Numbered from the stretch's first letter, positions 1-9,271 are shown. The stretch is 64,000 bases of DNA from Ferirhizobium litorale (GCA_030028905.1 JALDYZ010000001.1:496001-560000); one strand, 5' to 3'. Made by a program: numbers and translations. The notes: generated by a model not told the origin, from the letters alone.

Positions 1-59
1 ACTGGAAGCAGGTCCTGGTCGACAGCGGTTACTACACCGAAGACCAGGTCGCCAACTAA
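1..59 (+). CDS. chvE: ChvE-type sugar-binding protein, 3' end only
   Basis: Only the last 18 codons are present, ending in DSGYYTEDQVAN and a TAA stop. This tail matches the C-terminus expected for the ChvE family of periplasmic multiple-monosaccharide binding proteins (known substrates in the family: galactose, glucose, arabinose, xylose). The identification rests mainly on context: the next two genes are the ATPase and permease GguA and GguB, which are normally encoded directly downstream of chvE. The protein would capture sugar in the periplasm and deliver it to GguAB. The 5' end lies outside the window, so length and signal peptide cannot be checked. Confidence 0.75.
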   Translation, partial: WKQVLVDSGYYTEDQVAN

Positions 60-74
60 TCCCGAGTAAACATG

Positions 75-101
75 CAGGGCCCGCATCGCGCGCGGGCCCT
101 G
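75..101 (+). promoter_or_regulatory. Intergenic stem-loop between chvE and gguA
   Basis: CAGGGCCCGC (75-84) and GCGGGCCCTG (92-101) form a perfect 10-bp stem with a 7-base loop, just after the chvE stop. No T-run follows. It is more likely an mRNA-stabilising or attenuating hairpin that keeps the binding protein in excess over the transporter than a full terminator. Confidence 0.6.
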
Positions 102-159
102 TCCCAGCCCTCGGGCTGCCCCGCCGCCAATTGCGGCGCTGTGATCCGGAATGCGATAC

Positions 160-1692
160 ATGGACAACATCATTCTCGAAATGCGGAACATCACCAAGAC
201 GTTCCCCGGCGTCAAAGCCCTGGAGAACGTCAATCTCAAGGTGCGCCAAGGTGAGATCCATGCCCTTGTGGGCGAGAACGGTGCCGGCAAGTCCACCCTG
301 ATGAAGGTCCTCTCGGGTGTCTATCCCGCCGGCAGCTACGAGGGCGATATCGCCTTCGAAGGCGAAGTTCGAAATTTCCGCACGATTACCGACAGCGAAC
401 ACGTCGGCATCATCATCATTCACCAGGAACTGGCACTGGTGCCACTCCTGTCTATTGCCGAGAACATCTTCCTTGGCAACGAAGTGCAGTCGGGCGGCGT
501 GATCGACTGGGCGCAGACCTTCAGCCGTACGCGCGAACTTTTGCGCAAGGTCGGACTGAACGAGTCTCCGGAGACGATCATCGACGACATCGGCGTCGGC
601 AAGCAGCAGCTGGTCGAGATCGCCAAGGCGCTGTCGAAGCGCGTCAAACTGCTGATCCTCGACGAGCCCACGGCGTCGCTCAACGAAAAGGATTCCGATG
701 CCCTGCTGAACCTGCTGATGGAGTTCCGCAACCAGGGCATGACCTCGATCATCATTACCCACAAGTTGAACGAAGTCCGCAAGGTCGCGGATCAGATCAC
801 CGTGCTTCGCGATGGCCGTACCGTCGAGACGATGGACTGTCATGCCGAGGACGTCAGCGAAGACAAGATCATTCGCAACATGGTCGGTCGCGCCATGGAA
901 GACCGCTATCCGCCGCGCTCCGTGCCGATCGGTGACACCATCCTCGAGGTGAAGAACTGGAACGCCTTCCACCAGTTGCACAGCGACCGGCAGGTTCTGC
1001 ACGACATCAACGTCAAAGTCCGCAAGGGCGAGGTCGTCGGTATCGCCGGCCTGATGGGTGCCGGCCGCACCGAGTTCGCCATGAGCGTCTTCGGACGCTC
1101 CTATGGCCAGCGCATTTCCGGCGAAGTGTCCATGAGCGGCAAACCGGTCGATGTCAGCACGGTGCGCAAGGCGATCGATGCCGGTCTTGCCTACGTCACC
1201 GAGGACCGCAAGCACCTGGGTCTCGTGCTCAACAACAACATCATGCACAACACGACGCTTGCCAATCTCGCAGGCATTTCCAACGCCAGCGTCATCGACG
1301 ACATCAAGGAACTGAAAGTCGCCAACGACTTTCGGTCGCGCCTGCGCATCCGCAGTTCCAGCGTCTTCCAGGAAACGGTCAACCTTTCGGGCGGCAACCA
1401 GCAAAAGGTGGTACTGTCCAAGTGGCTGTTCTCCAACCCGGAAGTACTCATCCTCGATGAGCCTACCCGGGGTATCGACGTCGGCGCAAAATATGAAATC
1501 TACACCATCATCAACCAGCTTGCCGCTGAAGGGAAAGGCGTTCTGATGATTTCGTCGGAAATGCCCGAACTCCTCGGCACCTGCGACCGCATCTACGTCA
1601 TGAACGAAGGCCGTATCGTCGCAGAATTGCCGAAGGGCGAGGCGAGCCAGGAAACGATCATGCGAGCGATCATGCGCTCCGGGGAGAAGTGA
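160..1692 (+). CDS. gguA: Multiple-sugar ABC transporter ATPase GguA
   Basis: This is a two-domain sugar ABC ATPase of the MglA/XylG/AraG class, 510 residues with the start chosen here. The N-terminal half has Walker A GENGAGKS near residue 38 and Walker [10 protein letters not shown]. Its signature is the degenerate [15 protein letters not shown] usual in this class. The C-terminal half has the altered P-loop GLMGAGRTE, the signature LSGGNQQKV and Walker [11 protein letters not shown]. The start at 160 ([10 protein letters not shown]) fits the family N-terminus better than the ATG at 151. It powers uptake of sugar bound by ChvE through GguB. The stop codon lies 2 bases before the gguB ATG, so the two are translationally linked. 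Confidence 0.93.
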   Translation: MDNIILEMRNITKTFPGVKALENVNLKVRQGEIHALVGENGAGKSTLMKVLSGVYPAGSYEGDIAFEGEVRNFRTITDSEHVGIIIIHQELALVPLLSIAENIFLGNEVQSGGVIDWAQTFSRTRELLRKVGLNESPETIIDDIGVGKQQLVEIAKALSKRVKLLILDEPTASLNEKDSDALLNLLMEFRNQGMTSIIITHKLNEVRKVADQITVLRDGRTVETMDCHAEDVSEDKIIRNMVGRAMEDRYPPRSVPIGDTILEVKNWNAFHQLHSDRQVLHDINVKVRKGEVVGIAGLMGAGRTEFAMSVFGRSYGQRISGEVSMSGKPVDVSTVRKAIDAGLAYVTEDRKHLGLVLNNNIMHNTTLANLAGISNASVIDDIKELKVANDFRSRLRIRSSSVFQETVNLSGGNQQKVVLSKWLFSNPEVLILDEPTRGIDVGAKYEIYTIINQLAAEGKGVLMISSEMPELLGTCDRIYVMNEGRIVAELPKGEASQETIMRAIMRSGEK

Positions 1693-1694
1693 GA

Positions 1695-2891
1695 ATGAGT
1701 TCTGCTGAAAAAACCGCAGAAGCGTCCGGCACCGTATCGGTCATGGACTATGTGCGTGGCAACATCCGCGAATACGGGATGCTGATTGCGCTTGTCGTCA
1801 TCATGGTGTTCTTCCAGGTTGTCACCGGCGGGATCCTGTTCAAGGCGGTGAACCTCACCAACCTTGTGCTCCAGAACTCCTTCATCGTCATCATGGCGCT
1901 CGGCATGCTGCTGGTCATCGTGGCCGGCCATATCGACCTGTCTGTCGGCTCGATCGTCGGCTTCATCGGCGCCCTGTCTGCCATCCTGACGGTCAACTGG
2001 GGCATGAACTTTTCCGTTGCGATCCTCGCCTGCCTGGTGGTCGGCGCGTTCATCGGCGCAGTCCAGGGCTATTTCATCGCCTACCATCGAATACCGTCCT
2101 TCATCGTGACGCTGGCCGGCATGCTGGTGCTGCGCGGCCTGACCCTGCTCGTCCTCGGCGGCCGCAACGTCGGTCCGTTCCCGAAGGACTTCCAGTCGAT
2201 CAGCACCGGATTCATTCCGCAGTTCGCCGACTTCGGCGGCGTCCACTCGACATCGATCGTGCTTACCGTTCTGATCGCCGTCTTCCTGTTCGCCATGGCT
2301 TTCCGTCGGCGCAAGGTGAACATGGCCCACGGGGTTGACGTGGAGCCCTTCGGCTTCTTCATCTTCCAGAACCTGGTGATCGCTGCGGCGATCCTGTTCC
2401 TCGGCTACCAGCTTTCGTCCTACAAGGGCCTGCCGAACGTCCTGATCGTGATGCTTCTGCTGATTGCTCTCTACACTTTCGTCACGACCCGCACGACGAT
2501 CGGTCGCCGCATCTACGCGCTCGGCGGCAATGAGAAGGCCACCCGCCTTTCGGGCATCAACACCGAGCGGCTGAGCTTCTACACCTTCATCAACATGGGT
2601 GTGCTTGCGGCACTCGCCGGCATGATCGTCGCCGCCCGCCTTAATTCGGCGACGCCGAAAGCGGGTGTCGGCTTCGAGCTCGACGTGATCGCTGCCTGCT
2701 TCATCGGCGGTGCATCGGCCTCCGGCGGCGTCGGAAAGATCACCGGTGCGGTGATCGGCGCATTCATCATGGGCGTAATGAACAACGGCATGTCGATCAT
2801 GGGTCTCGGCATCGACTACCAGCAGATGGTCAAGGGTGCTGTGCTCCTCGCCGCCGTCTTCTTCGACGTCTACAACAAGAGCAAGGCCTGA
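1695..2891 (+). CDS. gguB: Multiple-sugar ABC transporter permease GguB
   Basis: This 398-residue inner-membrane permease belongs to the XylH/MglC (BPD_transp_2) family and has about ten hydrophobic segments. The conserved stretch GHIDLSVGSIVG lies near residue 80, and the glycine-rich segment FIGGASASGGVGKITGA is near the C-terminus. It forms the channel that works with GguA and ChvE. An in-frame GTG at 1689 overlaps the gguA stop, but the ATG at 1695 has a GGGAG-type ribosome site 10 bases upstream and is preferred. The length is normal for the family. Confidence 0.92.
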   Translation: MSSAEKTAEASGTVSVMDYVRGNIREYGMLIALVVIMVFFQVVTGGILFKAVNLTNLVLQNSFIVIMALGMLLVIVAGHIDLSVGSIVGFIGALSAILTVNWGMNFSVAILACLVVGAFIGAVQGYFIAYHRIPSFIVTLAGMLVLRGLTLLVLGGRNVGPFPKDFQSISTGFIPQFADFGGVHSTSIVLTVLIAVFLFAMAFRRRKVNMAHGVDVEPFGFFIFQNLVIAAAILFLGYQLSSYKGLPNVLIVMLLLIALYTFVTTRTTIGRRIYALGGNEKATRLSGINTERLSFYTFINMGVLAALAGMIVAARLNSATPKAGVGFELDVIAACFIGGASASGGVGKITGAVIGAFIMGVMNNGMSIMGLGIDYQQMVKGAVLLAAVFFDVYNKSKA

Positions 2892-2930
2892 CCGACTTTT
2901 CGGCCAGGGAATGAGAACACAAGCCAGGCG

Positions 2931-2954
2931 TCCCGGCCTTCTTTGAGGCCGGGA
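2931..2954 (+). promoter_or_regulatory. Stem-loop between gguB and gguC
   Basis: TCCCGGCC (2931-2938) and GGCCGGGA (2947-2954) form a perfect 8-bp stem with an 8-base loop. No proper T-run follows. It may reduce read-through from the transporter genes into the catabolic genes. Confidence 0.5.
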
Positions 2955-2998
2955 GGGAATTTCGCGCCCGTACGCTGCTTTTGCAAAGGAAGAAAACC

Positions 2999-3994
2999 GT
3001 GCTGATTTCGCAGATCAAGGGTCTAGACGACCAGATCATCGTCGCCGCGCGCGAGCCGGGGGCAAAAGCCCGCGCCGTGAACAACGCAGCCAGCGTCTAT
3101 GCGCTGGCCATGGAGGCGGCCGATGCCGGCTCGACGCTGGCCGCCGTCATCGGAGCTCATGGCTTCGGCGATGAAGTCGACCTGGAGAAGGCCTATGCCG
3201 AGGGTCGCTTTCTTTCGCCGATCACCCATCCGGATCCGGCCCACTTGCATCTGACCGGTACGGGCCTGACCCATCTCGGCTCGGCCGCGACCCGCGACGC
3301 GATGCACAAGTCCACGACCGAGCAGGCCGAGGAAAAGCTCACGGACTCTATGAAGATGTTCAGGATGGGCCTGGAAGGCGGCAAGCCGAAGCCGGGCGAG
3401 AAGGGCGTGCAGCCGGAATGGTTCTACAAGGGCAACGGCACGCAGGCGGTTGCACCCGGCGCCCCGGTGGTCTCGCCGTCCTTCGCGCTTGATGGCGGCG
3501 AAGAGCCGGAAATGGCCGGCATCTACGTGATCGCTGAGGACGGCACGCCGTTCCGCGTCGGCTTTGCCGTGTCGAACGAGTTCTCCGACCACGTGACGGA
3601 ACGCATCAACTACCTCTTCCTGGCGCATTCGAAGCTGCGCCCGGCGAGCTTCGGCCCCGAGATTCGTATCGGTACGCCGCCCGGCGACATCCGCGGCATG
3701 TCGCGCATCAAGCGCGGTGGCCAGGTACTCTGGGAAAAGCCGTTCCTCTCCGGCGAAGACAACATGTCCCACACCTTTGCCAATCTTGAATACCACCACT
3801 TCAAGTATGGCCTGTTCCGTCAGCCGGGGGACGTTCATGTCCACATGTTCGGCACCGCGACGCTCTCTTTCGCCGACGGCATCAAGCCGGAAGCGGGTGA
3901 CGAGTTCGAAATCGAGGTGCCGGATTTCGGCCTCGCGTTGCGCAACAGGCTTGCTGTCGCGGACGAAGAGCAAGTCGTCGTCCGGCAACTCTAG
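2999..3994 (+). CDS. gguC: GguC, AraD1-type 2-keto-3-deoxy-L-arabonate dehydratase candidate
   Basis: This 331-residue protein belongs to the fumarylacetoacetate hydrolase superfamily, AraD1/GguC branch. The GTG at 2999 (MLISQIKG) is preferred over a TTG at 2981 because AGGAAG sits about 8 bases upstream and family members begin MLISQI. Acidic stretches typical of the metal site are visible (GGEEPEMAG and SNEFSDH). AraD1 enzymes dehydrate L-2-keto-3-deoxyarabonate to 2-oxoglutarate semialdehyde. The flanking genes encode the steps just before (IlvD/Edd dehydratase) and just after (semialdehyde dehydrogenase), which strongly supports this role. The original ggu name reflects only linkage to the sugar transporter. 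The exact substrate is inferred from context. Confidence 0.85.
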   Translation: MLISQIKGLDDQIIVAAREPGAKARAVNNAASVYALAMEAADAGSTLAAVIGAHGFGDEVDLEKAYAEGRFLSPITHPDPAHLHLTGTGLTHLGSAATRDAMHKSTTEQAEEKLTDSMKMFRMGLEGGKPKPGEKGVQPEWFYKGNGTQAVAPGAPVVSPSFALDGGEEPEMAGIYVIAEDGTPFRVGFAVSNEFSDHVTERINYLFLAHSKLRPASFGPEIRIGTPPGDIRGMSRIKRGGQVLWEKPFLSGEDNMSHTFANLEYHHFKYGLFRQPGDVHVHMFGTATLSFADGIKPEAGDEFEIEVPDFGLALRNRLAVADEEQVVVRQL

Positions 3995-4002
3995 TTCCCT
4001 CA

Positions 4003-4034
4003 GGGCCCGCCTGATCCTCCCAAGCGGCGGGCCC
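4003..4034 (+). promoter_or_regulatory. Stem-loop between gguC and the aldehyde dehydrogenase gene
   Basis: GGGCCCGCC (4003-4011) and GGCGGGCCC (4026-4034) form a perfect 9-bp stem with a 14-base loop. The arms share the GGGCCCGC core of the hairpin at 75-101. No T-run is present, so this is probably a partial terminator or an RNA-stability element. Confidence 0.5.
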
Positions 4035-4065
4035 AACCTTTCAGCATGAAGGAGGCGTCAGTGCC

Positions 4066-5499
4066 ATGACCATCCATCAAAACCTCATCGCCGGCGAATG
4101 GACTGGGTCGTCCGCGGTCGAGAACATCAATCCATCCGACACGAACGAAGTCGTCGGCCTCTACGCCGAAGCCAGCGCCGAGGACACCAAGGCTGCCATC
4201 GCCGCCGCCAAGGCCGCTTTCCCGGCCTGGTCGCGCTCGGGCATCTGGGAGCGTCACGTCATCCTGAAGAAGGCGGGCGACGAGATCATGGCGCGCAAGG
4301 ATGAGATCGGTGCGCTGCTCGCCCGCGAGGAAGGAAAAATCCTTCCCGAAGCGATCGGCGAGACGATCCGTGCCGCGCAGATCTTCGAATTCTTTGCGGG
4401 CGAGGCGCTGCGCCTTGCCGGCGAAGTGATCCCTTCGGTTCGTCCGAATATCGGCGTGGAGATCACCCGCGAGCCGCTCGGCGTCATCGGCATCATCACG
4501 CCGTGGAACTTCCCGATCGCCATTCCCGCCTGGAAAATCGCGCCGGCGCTCTGCTATGGCAACACCGTCGTCTTCAAGCCGGCCGAACTCGTGCCCGGCT
4601 GTTCCTGGGCGATCGTCGACATCCTCCACCGAGCCGGCCTGCCGAAGGGGGTGCTGAACCTCGTCATGGGCAAGGGTTCGATCGTCGGCCAGACCATGCT
4701 CGACAGCCCGGACCTTTCCGGCATCACCTTCACCGGCTCGACCGGCACCGGCAAGCGCGTCGCCGCCGCCTCGCTCGAGCACAACCGCAAGTTCCAGCTC
4801 GAAATGGGCGGCAAGAACCCGATGGTCGTCCTCGACGACGCGGATCTCAACGTCGCCGTCGAGGCGGCCGCCAATTCCGGCTTCTTCTCGACCGGGCAGC
4901 GCTGCACGGCGTCCTCGCGGCTGATCGTAACCGAGGGCATCCACGACAAGTTCGTCGCCGCACTCACCGAAAAGCTGCAGACGCTGGTCGTCGACAACGC
5001 GCTGAAGCCCACGACGAACATCGGCCCGGTCGTGGACGCGCGGCAGTTGAAGACCGATACCGATTATATCGAGATCGGCAAGCAGGAAGGCGCGAAGCTC
5101 GCCTTCGGCGGCGAGATCATCAAGCGCGAGACGCCCGGCTTCTTCCTGCAGCCGACGCTGTTCACCGAGGCAACCAACCAGATGCGGATCTCGCGCGAAG
5201 AGATCTTCGGGCCGGTCGCCTCGGTTATCCGGGTCAAGGATTATGACGAGGCGCTGGCAACCGCCAATGACACGCCCTTCGGGCTTTCGGCCGGTATTGC
5301 CACGACGAGCCTGAAGCATGCGACCCATTTCAAGCGCAATGCCGAGGCTGGCATGGTGATGGTCAACCTGCCGACCGCCGGCGTCGATTTCCATGTTCCC
5401 TTCGGCGGCCGCAAGGGTTCGTCCTACGGTCCGCGCGAGCAGGGCAAGTACGCCGCAGAGTTCTACACAACCGTCAAGACCGCCTACACGCTGGCTTGA
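4066..5499 (+). CDS. 2-oxoglutarate semialdehyde dehydrogenase (ALDH family)
   Basis: This 477-residue NAD(P)-dependent aldehyde dehydrogenase is complete. It has the PWNFP nucleotide-binding stretch, the glutamate motif LEMGGKNP and the catalytic cysteine motif GQRCTASS. An AAGGAGG ribosome site lies shortly before the ATG. It probably oxidises 2-oxoglutarate (alpha-ketoglutaric) semialdehyde to 2-oxoglutarate, the last step of non-phosphorylating L-arabinose or D-galactarate catabolism. ALDH sequence alone does not fix the substrate, but the position between gguC and the sugar-acid dehydratase does favour it. It starts 71 bases after gguC, and its end overlaps the region just before the next gene. 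Confidence 0.88.
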   Translation: MTIHQNLIAGEWTGSSAVENINPSDTNEVVGLYAEASAEDTKAAIAAAKAAFPAWSRSGIWERHVILKKAGDEIMARKDEIGALLAREEGKILPEAIGETIRAAQIFEFFAGEALRLAGEVIPSVRPNIGVEITREPLGVIGIITPWNFPIAIPAWKIAPALCYGNTVVFKPAELVPGCSWAIVDILHRAGLPKGVLNLVMGKGSIVGQTMLDSPDLSGITFTGSTGTGKRVAAASLEHNRKFQLEMGGKNPMVVLDDADLNVAVEAAANSGFFSTGQRCTASSRLIVTEGIHDKFVAALTEKLQTLVVDNALKPTTNIGPVVDARQLKTDTDYIEIGKQEGAKLAFGGEIIKRETPGFFLQPTLFTEATNQMRISREEIFGPVASVIRVKDYDEALATANDTPFGLSAGIATTSLKHATHFKRNAEAGMVMVNLPTAGVDFHVPFGGRKGSSYGPREQGKYAAEFYTTVKTAYTLA

Positions 5500-5555
5500 G
5501 ACATTTTGCGATGACCCGGGACCGGCTCGGGCATCCCCTTAAGGACACAAGGACT

Positions 5556-7295
5556 ATGAAGAAGAAAGCGGAATGGCCGCGTAAGCTGAGATCGCAAGAA
5601 TGGTACGGCGGTACGAGCCGCGACGTGATCTACCACCGCGGATGGCTGAAGAACCAGGGGTATCCCCACGACCTGTTCGACGGACGTCCGGTTATCGGCA
5701 TCCTCAACACCTGGTCGGATATGACGCCGTGCAACGGTCACCTGCGCGAGCTCGCCGAGAAGGTGAAGGCGGGCGTGTGGGAGGCAGGCGGCTTCCCGCT
5801 CGAGGTGCCGGTGTTCTCGGCATCGGAAAATACCTTCCGCCCGACCGCGATGATGTACCGCAACCTTGCCGCGCTCGCGGTGGAAGAGGCGATCCGCGGC
5901 CAACCGATGGATGGCTGCGTGCTGATGGTCGGCTGCGACAAGACCACGCCGTCGCTGCTGATGGGCGCCGCTTCCGTCGATCTGCCCTCAATCGTCGTCA
6001 CCGGCGGCCCGATGCTGAACGGCTATTTCCGCGGTGAGCGGGTCGGCTCGGGCACGCATCTGTGGAAGTTCTCCGAAATGGTGAAGGCCGGCGAAATGAC
6101 GCAGGCCGAATTCCTCGAGGCGGAGGCCTCGATGAGCCGCTCGTCGGGCACCTGCAACACCATGGGCACCGCCTCCACCATGGCCTCCATGGCAGAGGCA
6201 CTCGGCATGGCGCTTTCCGGCAACGCCGCGATCCCGGGCGTCGATTCCCGCCGCAAGGTCATGGCGCAGCTCACCGGCCGTCGTATCGTCCAGATGGTCA
6301 AGGACGACCTGAAGCCTTCCGACATCATGACGAAACAAGCCTTCGAGAATGCCATCCGCACCAATGCGGCGATCGGCGGATCGACCAACGCCGTCATCCA
6401 CCTGCTCGCCATGGCCGGCCGTGTCGGCATCGACCTGACGCTAGACGACTGGGATCGCTGCGGCCGTGACGTGCCGACCATCGTCAACCTGATGCCGTCG
6501 GGCAAATACCTGATGGAAGAGTTCTTCTATGCCGGCGGCCTGCCTGTCGTGTTGAAGCGCCTCGGCGAGGCCGGCCTCCTGCACAAGGACGCGCTCACCG
6601 TCTCCGGCGAAACCATGTGGGACGAGGTCAAGGACGTCGTCAACTGGAACGAGGACGTCATACTGCCGGCCGAAAAGGCACTGACCCAGTCGGGCGGCAT
6701 CGTTGTCGTGCGCGGCAATCTCGCCCCGAAGGGCGCCGTGCTGAAGCCATCTGCCGCGTCGCCGCATCTGCTGACCCATCGTGGCCGCGCGGTCGTGTTC
6801 GAGGACATAGACGACTACAAGGCCAAGATCAACGACGACAACCTCGATATCGACGAGACCTGCGTCATGGTCATGAAGAACTGCGGACCGAAGGGCTATC
6901 CGGGCATGGCCGAGGTCGGCAACATGGGGCTGCCGCCGAAGGTGCTCAAGAAGGGCATCACCGACATGGTGCGCATCTCCGATGCCCGCATGTCCGGCAC
7001 CGCCTACGGCACCGTCGTGCTGCACACCTCGCCGGAAGCGGCGGTCGGCGGACCGCTCGCCGTGGTGAAGAACGGCGACATGATCGAGCTGGACGTGCCG
7101 AACCGTCGCCTGCATCTCGATATTTCCGAGGAGGAGCTGGCGCGGCGTCTCGCGGAATGGCAACCGAACCATGACCTGCCAAAGTCGGGCTACGCCTGGC
7201 TGCACCAGCAGCATGTCCAGGGGGCCGATACGGGTGCCGATCTCGACTTCCTCAAGGGATGTCGCGGAAACGCGGTCGGCCGGGACAGCCACTGA
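5556..7295 (+). CDS. Sugar-acid dehydratase, IlvD/Edd family (probable L-arabonate dehydratase)
   Basis: This 579-residue iron-sulfur dehydratase has the family cysteines in PCNGH (near residue 59), VGCDKTTPS (near 127) and SGTCNTMGTAS (near 200). The start at 5556 (MKKKAEWPRK) has AAGGA-type sequence upstream and fits the L-arabonate/D-fuconate branch, whose members begin with a basic stretch then LRSQEWYG. It would convert L-arabonate to 2-keto-3-deoxy-L-arabonate, the substrate of GguC/AraD1. Dihydroxyacid dehydratase (IlvD) and phosphogluconate dehydratase are the alternatives; the operon argues against both. It is the last gene before a strong terminator. Confidence 0.88.
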   Translation: MKKKAEWPRKLRSQEWYGGTSRDVIYHRGWLKNQGYPHDLFDGRPVIGILNTWSDMTPCNGHLRELAEKVKAGVWEAGGFPLEVPVFSASENTFRPTAMMYRNLAALAVEEAIRGQPMDGCVLMVGCDKTTPSLLMGAASVDLPSIVVTGGPMLNGYFRGERVGSGTHLWKFSEMVKAGEMTQAEFLEAEASMSRSSGTCNTMGTASTMASMAEALGMALSGNAAIPGVDSRRKVMAQLTGRRIVQMVKDDLKPSDIMTKQAFENAIRTNAAIGGSTNAVIHLLAMAGRVGIDLTLDDWDRCGRDVPTIVNLMPSGKYLMEEFFYAGGLPVVLKRLGEAGLLHKDALTVSGETMWDEVKDVVNWNEDVILPAEKALTQSGGIVVVRGNLAPKGAVLKPSAASPHLLTHRGRAVVFEDIDDYKAKINDDNLDIDETCVMVMKNCGPKGYPGMAEVGNMGLPPKVLKKGITDMVRISDARMSGTAYGTVVLHTSPEAAVGGPLAVVKNGDMIELDVPNRRLHLDISEEELARRLAEWQPNHDLPKSGYAWLHQQHVQGADTGADLDFLKGCRGNAVGRDSH

Positions 7296-7320
7296 GGCTG
7301 GCCTACCGACGACTTGAACG

Positions 7321-7347
7321 GGCGGGGCGAAAGCTCCGCCTTTTTTT
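7321..7347 (+). terminator. Rho-independent terminator of the chvE-ggu operon
   Basis: GGCGGGGC, a GAAA tetraloop and GCTCCGCC (7321-7340) form an 8-bp stem with one G-T wobble, followed by seven T residues (7341-7347). It lies 25 bases after the dehydratase stop. Confidence 0.92.
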
Positions 7348-7481
7348 GTGCACCTTGGGCGGTGAGGCAGATGTCGCAATCTGCGGAACGGTTTGCCGAT
7401 TATTTTATTTCAAGGGGGACAAGTGCCGGAATTCGACTAGAGTAGCCGCTCGGTTGTCAAACCGCGACGGACGAGGGCAGA

Positions 7482-8357
7482 ATGACCGTATATTCCGTCA
7501 GGCATGTTACCCACTACACCTACAAGCGACCGGTGTCATTCGGGCAGCATCGCGTGTTGTTTCGTCCGCGCGACAGTTTCGACCAGCGGCTTCTCGAAGC
7601 GACAATGACGATCGAGCCCCGGCCCGCGCAGGTTCGCTGGATCCACGACGTCTTCGGCAACTGCATTGCGCTGGTGGACATTGACCACCGATCGGATCAA
7701 CTACGGTTCGAAACCAATATCCGCCTCGACCACAACCATGGACCGCCGATCCATCTCGAAATGGATACCGAGGCGCTGACCTATCCCTTCTCCTATGACG
7801 AGGAGGAGATGCCTGACCTCGCCTGCACCATTGCCCGTTCCTACGAGGACCCGGAGGGCCAGGTGGAGCATTGGGCGCAGCAATTCGTCGGTTCGGCTTC
7901 CACCGGGCGAACCGCCCATGTGCTGATGACGCTCTGCTTTGCGATCCGCCAGAGCTTCGTTTATGCCCGCCGTACCGAGCGCGGCACGCAGACGCCGATC
8001 CAGACACTGCAGCGCCGACAGGGCACCTGCCGCGATTTCGCCTTGCTGATGATGGAAGCGGCCCGCTCGCTCGGTTTCGCCGCACGCTTCGTAACCGGAT
8101 ACATCTACGTTCATGATCGGGATGGCTCGAAGACGCTTGGCGGCGGCTCGACGCATGCCTGGTGCCAGATTTACCTTCCCGGCGCCGGCTGGGTGGAATT
8201 CGATCCGACCAACGGCATCGTCGGCAATCAATATCTGATCCGCGTCGGTGTGGCCCGCGACCCGCGCCAGGCGATCCCGCTTTGGGGCACCTATGAGGGT
8301 GATGCCGACGACTTTGACGACATGGTGGTGCAGGTCAACGTGACCTCCGAAACATGA
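7482..8357 (+). CDS. Transglutaminase-like protein (COG1305), first copy
   Basis: This 291-residue cytoplasmic protein has an N-terminal beta-rich region (Bact_transglu_N type) and a transglutaminase/protease core. The catalytic cysteine is in GTCRDFALLMMEAARSLG, the histidine in STHAWCQIYLPGAGW and the acidic residue in VEFDPTNG. No signal peptide or membrane segment is seen. The substrate is unknown; family members act as amide-bond hydrolases or acyl transferases and often sit beside alpha-E and ATP-grasp genes, as here. It is the first of two plus-strand copies that face a third copy on the minus strand. Confidence 0.85.
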   Translation: MTVYSVRHVTHYTYKRPVSFGQHRVLFRPRDSFDQRLLEATMTIEPRPAQVRWIHDVFGNCIALVDIDHRSDQLRFETNIRLDHNHGPPIHLEMDTEALTYPFSYDEEEMPDLACTIARSYEDPEGQVEHWAQQFVGSASTGRTAHVLMTLCFAIRQSFVYARRTERGTQTPIQTLQRRQGTCRDFALLMMEAARSLGFAARFVTGYIYVHDRDGSKTLGGGSTHAWCQIYLPGAGWVEFDPTNGIVGNQYLIRVGVARDPRQAIPLWGTYEGDADDFDDMVVQVNVTSET

Positions 8358-8434
8358 ACGACAATGGAACCCATCGGTTCCCGTGACGTTCCTCGGTAGC
8401 CAGCCGTTTCGCTCTGGCGCTTTGCAAAGGAAAC

Positions 8435-9271
8435 ATGATGAAGATCCATGCTGGTTTCACGATAGGTTATCAATGTGTTCAGGCAACGCCGATGCTGCTG
8501 GTGCTGAACATCCATCCGTCGCGGCGGGGCGATCTTCTGACCGAACAGCTTCTTTCGTTCAATCAGCCGATCGATGCCTGGGGCTACATGGATGTTTTCG
8601 GCAATTCCTGCACCCGCATCGTCGCGCCCCCGGGACTGACAACAATTTCGACCGAGTTCGACATCTACGATTCCGGTCAACCCGACATCATGCCGTTCGA
8701 TGCCGCACAGCACGAGATCAAGGACCTGCCCGATGAGGTGCTCGTCTTTCTGCTTGGCAGCCGCTACTGCGACACGGATCGCTTGGCCGATTTCGCCTGG
8801 GCGAATTTCTCGAATACGCCACAGGGATGGCCGCGTGTGCAGGCAATCGCCGACTTCGTGCACAACCATATCAGGTTCGACTACATGAATGCCGACCTGC
8901 TGCGAACCGCCTATGGCGGCTACACCGACAGGACCGGCGTCTGCCGCGACTTCGCCCACCTGGCTATCACGTTGTGCCGCTGCATGAACATTCCGGCGCG
9001 CTATTGCACCGGCTATCTCGGCGATATCGGGGTTCCCAAGGATCCGGCGCCGATGGATTTCAGCGCCTGGTTCGAGGTCTATCTCGGCGGGCACTGGCAT
9101 ACGGTCGATGCCCGCCACAACACGCCCCGCATCGGGCGTATCCTGATGGCAACCGGCCGCGATGCCACCGACGTCGCACTTTCCACGGCCTTCGGCCCCG
9201 CTACTCTTGCACGGTTCGACGTCGTGGCCGACGAGATTGCGGTCACCGACGCCGTGCCCATGCCGGCTTAA
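8435..9271 (+). CDS. Transglutaminase-like protein, second copy
   Basis: This 278-residue protein has the transglutaminase core with cysteine in TGVCRDFAHLAITLCRCM, histidine replaced in the usual THAW position by DFSAWFEVYLGGHWHTVDARHN, and the following aspartate. The usual motif is S/T-H-A-W; here it reads F-S-A-W, so the histidine of the triad may be missing or moved to a nearby residue (HWHTVD). It follows the first copy by 77 bases on the same strand. Its TAA stop shares the TTAA tetramer with the stop of the convergent third copy. Confidence 0.8.
   Translation: MMKIHAGFTIGYQCVQATPMLLVLNIHPSRRGDLLTEQLLSFNQPIDAWGYMDVFGNSCTRIVAPPGLTTISTEFDIYDSGQPDIMPFDAAQHEIKDLPDEVLVFLLGSRYCDTDRLADFAWANFSNTPQGWPRVQAIADFVHNHIRFDYMNADLLRTAYGGYTDRTGVCRDFAHLAITLCRCMNIPARYCTGYLGDIGVPKDPAPMDFSAWFEVYLGGHWHTVDARHNTPRIGRILMATGRDATDVALSTAFGPATLARFDVVADEIAVTDAVPMPA

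Noticed and set aside
3023..4036. A 337-codon minus-strand frame opposite gguC
   Set aside because: It is the same length as the gguC frame by chance of codon mirroring and has no ribosome site or known domain.
4000..5394. A 464-codon minus-strand frame
   Set aside because: It is antisense to the complete aldehyde dehydrogenase and has no recognisable domain.
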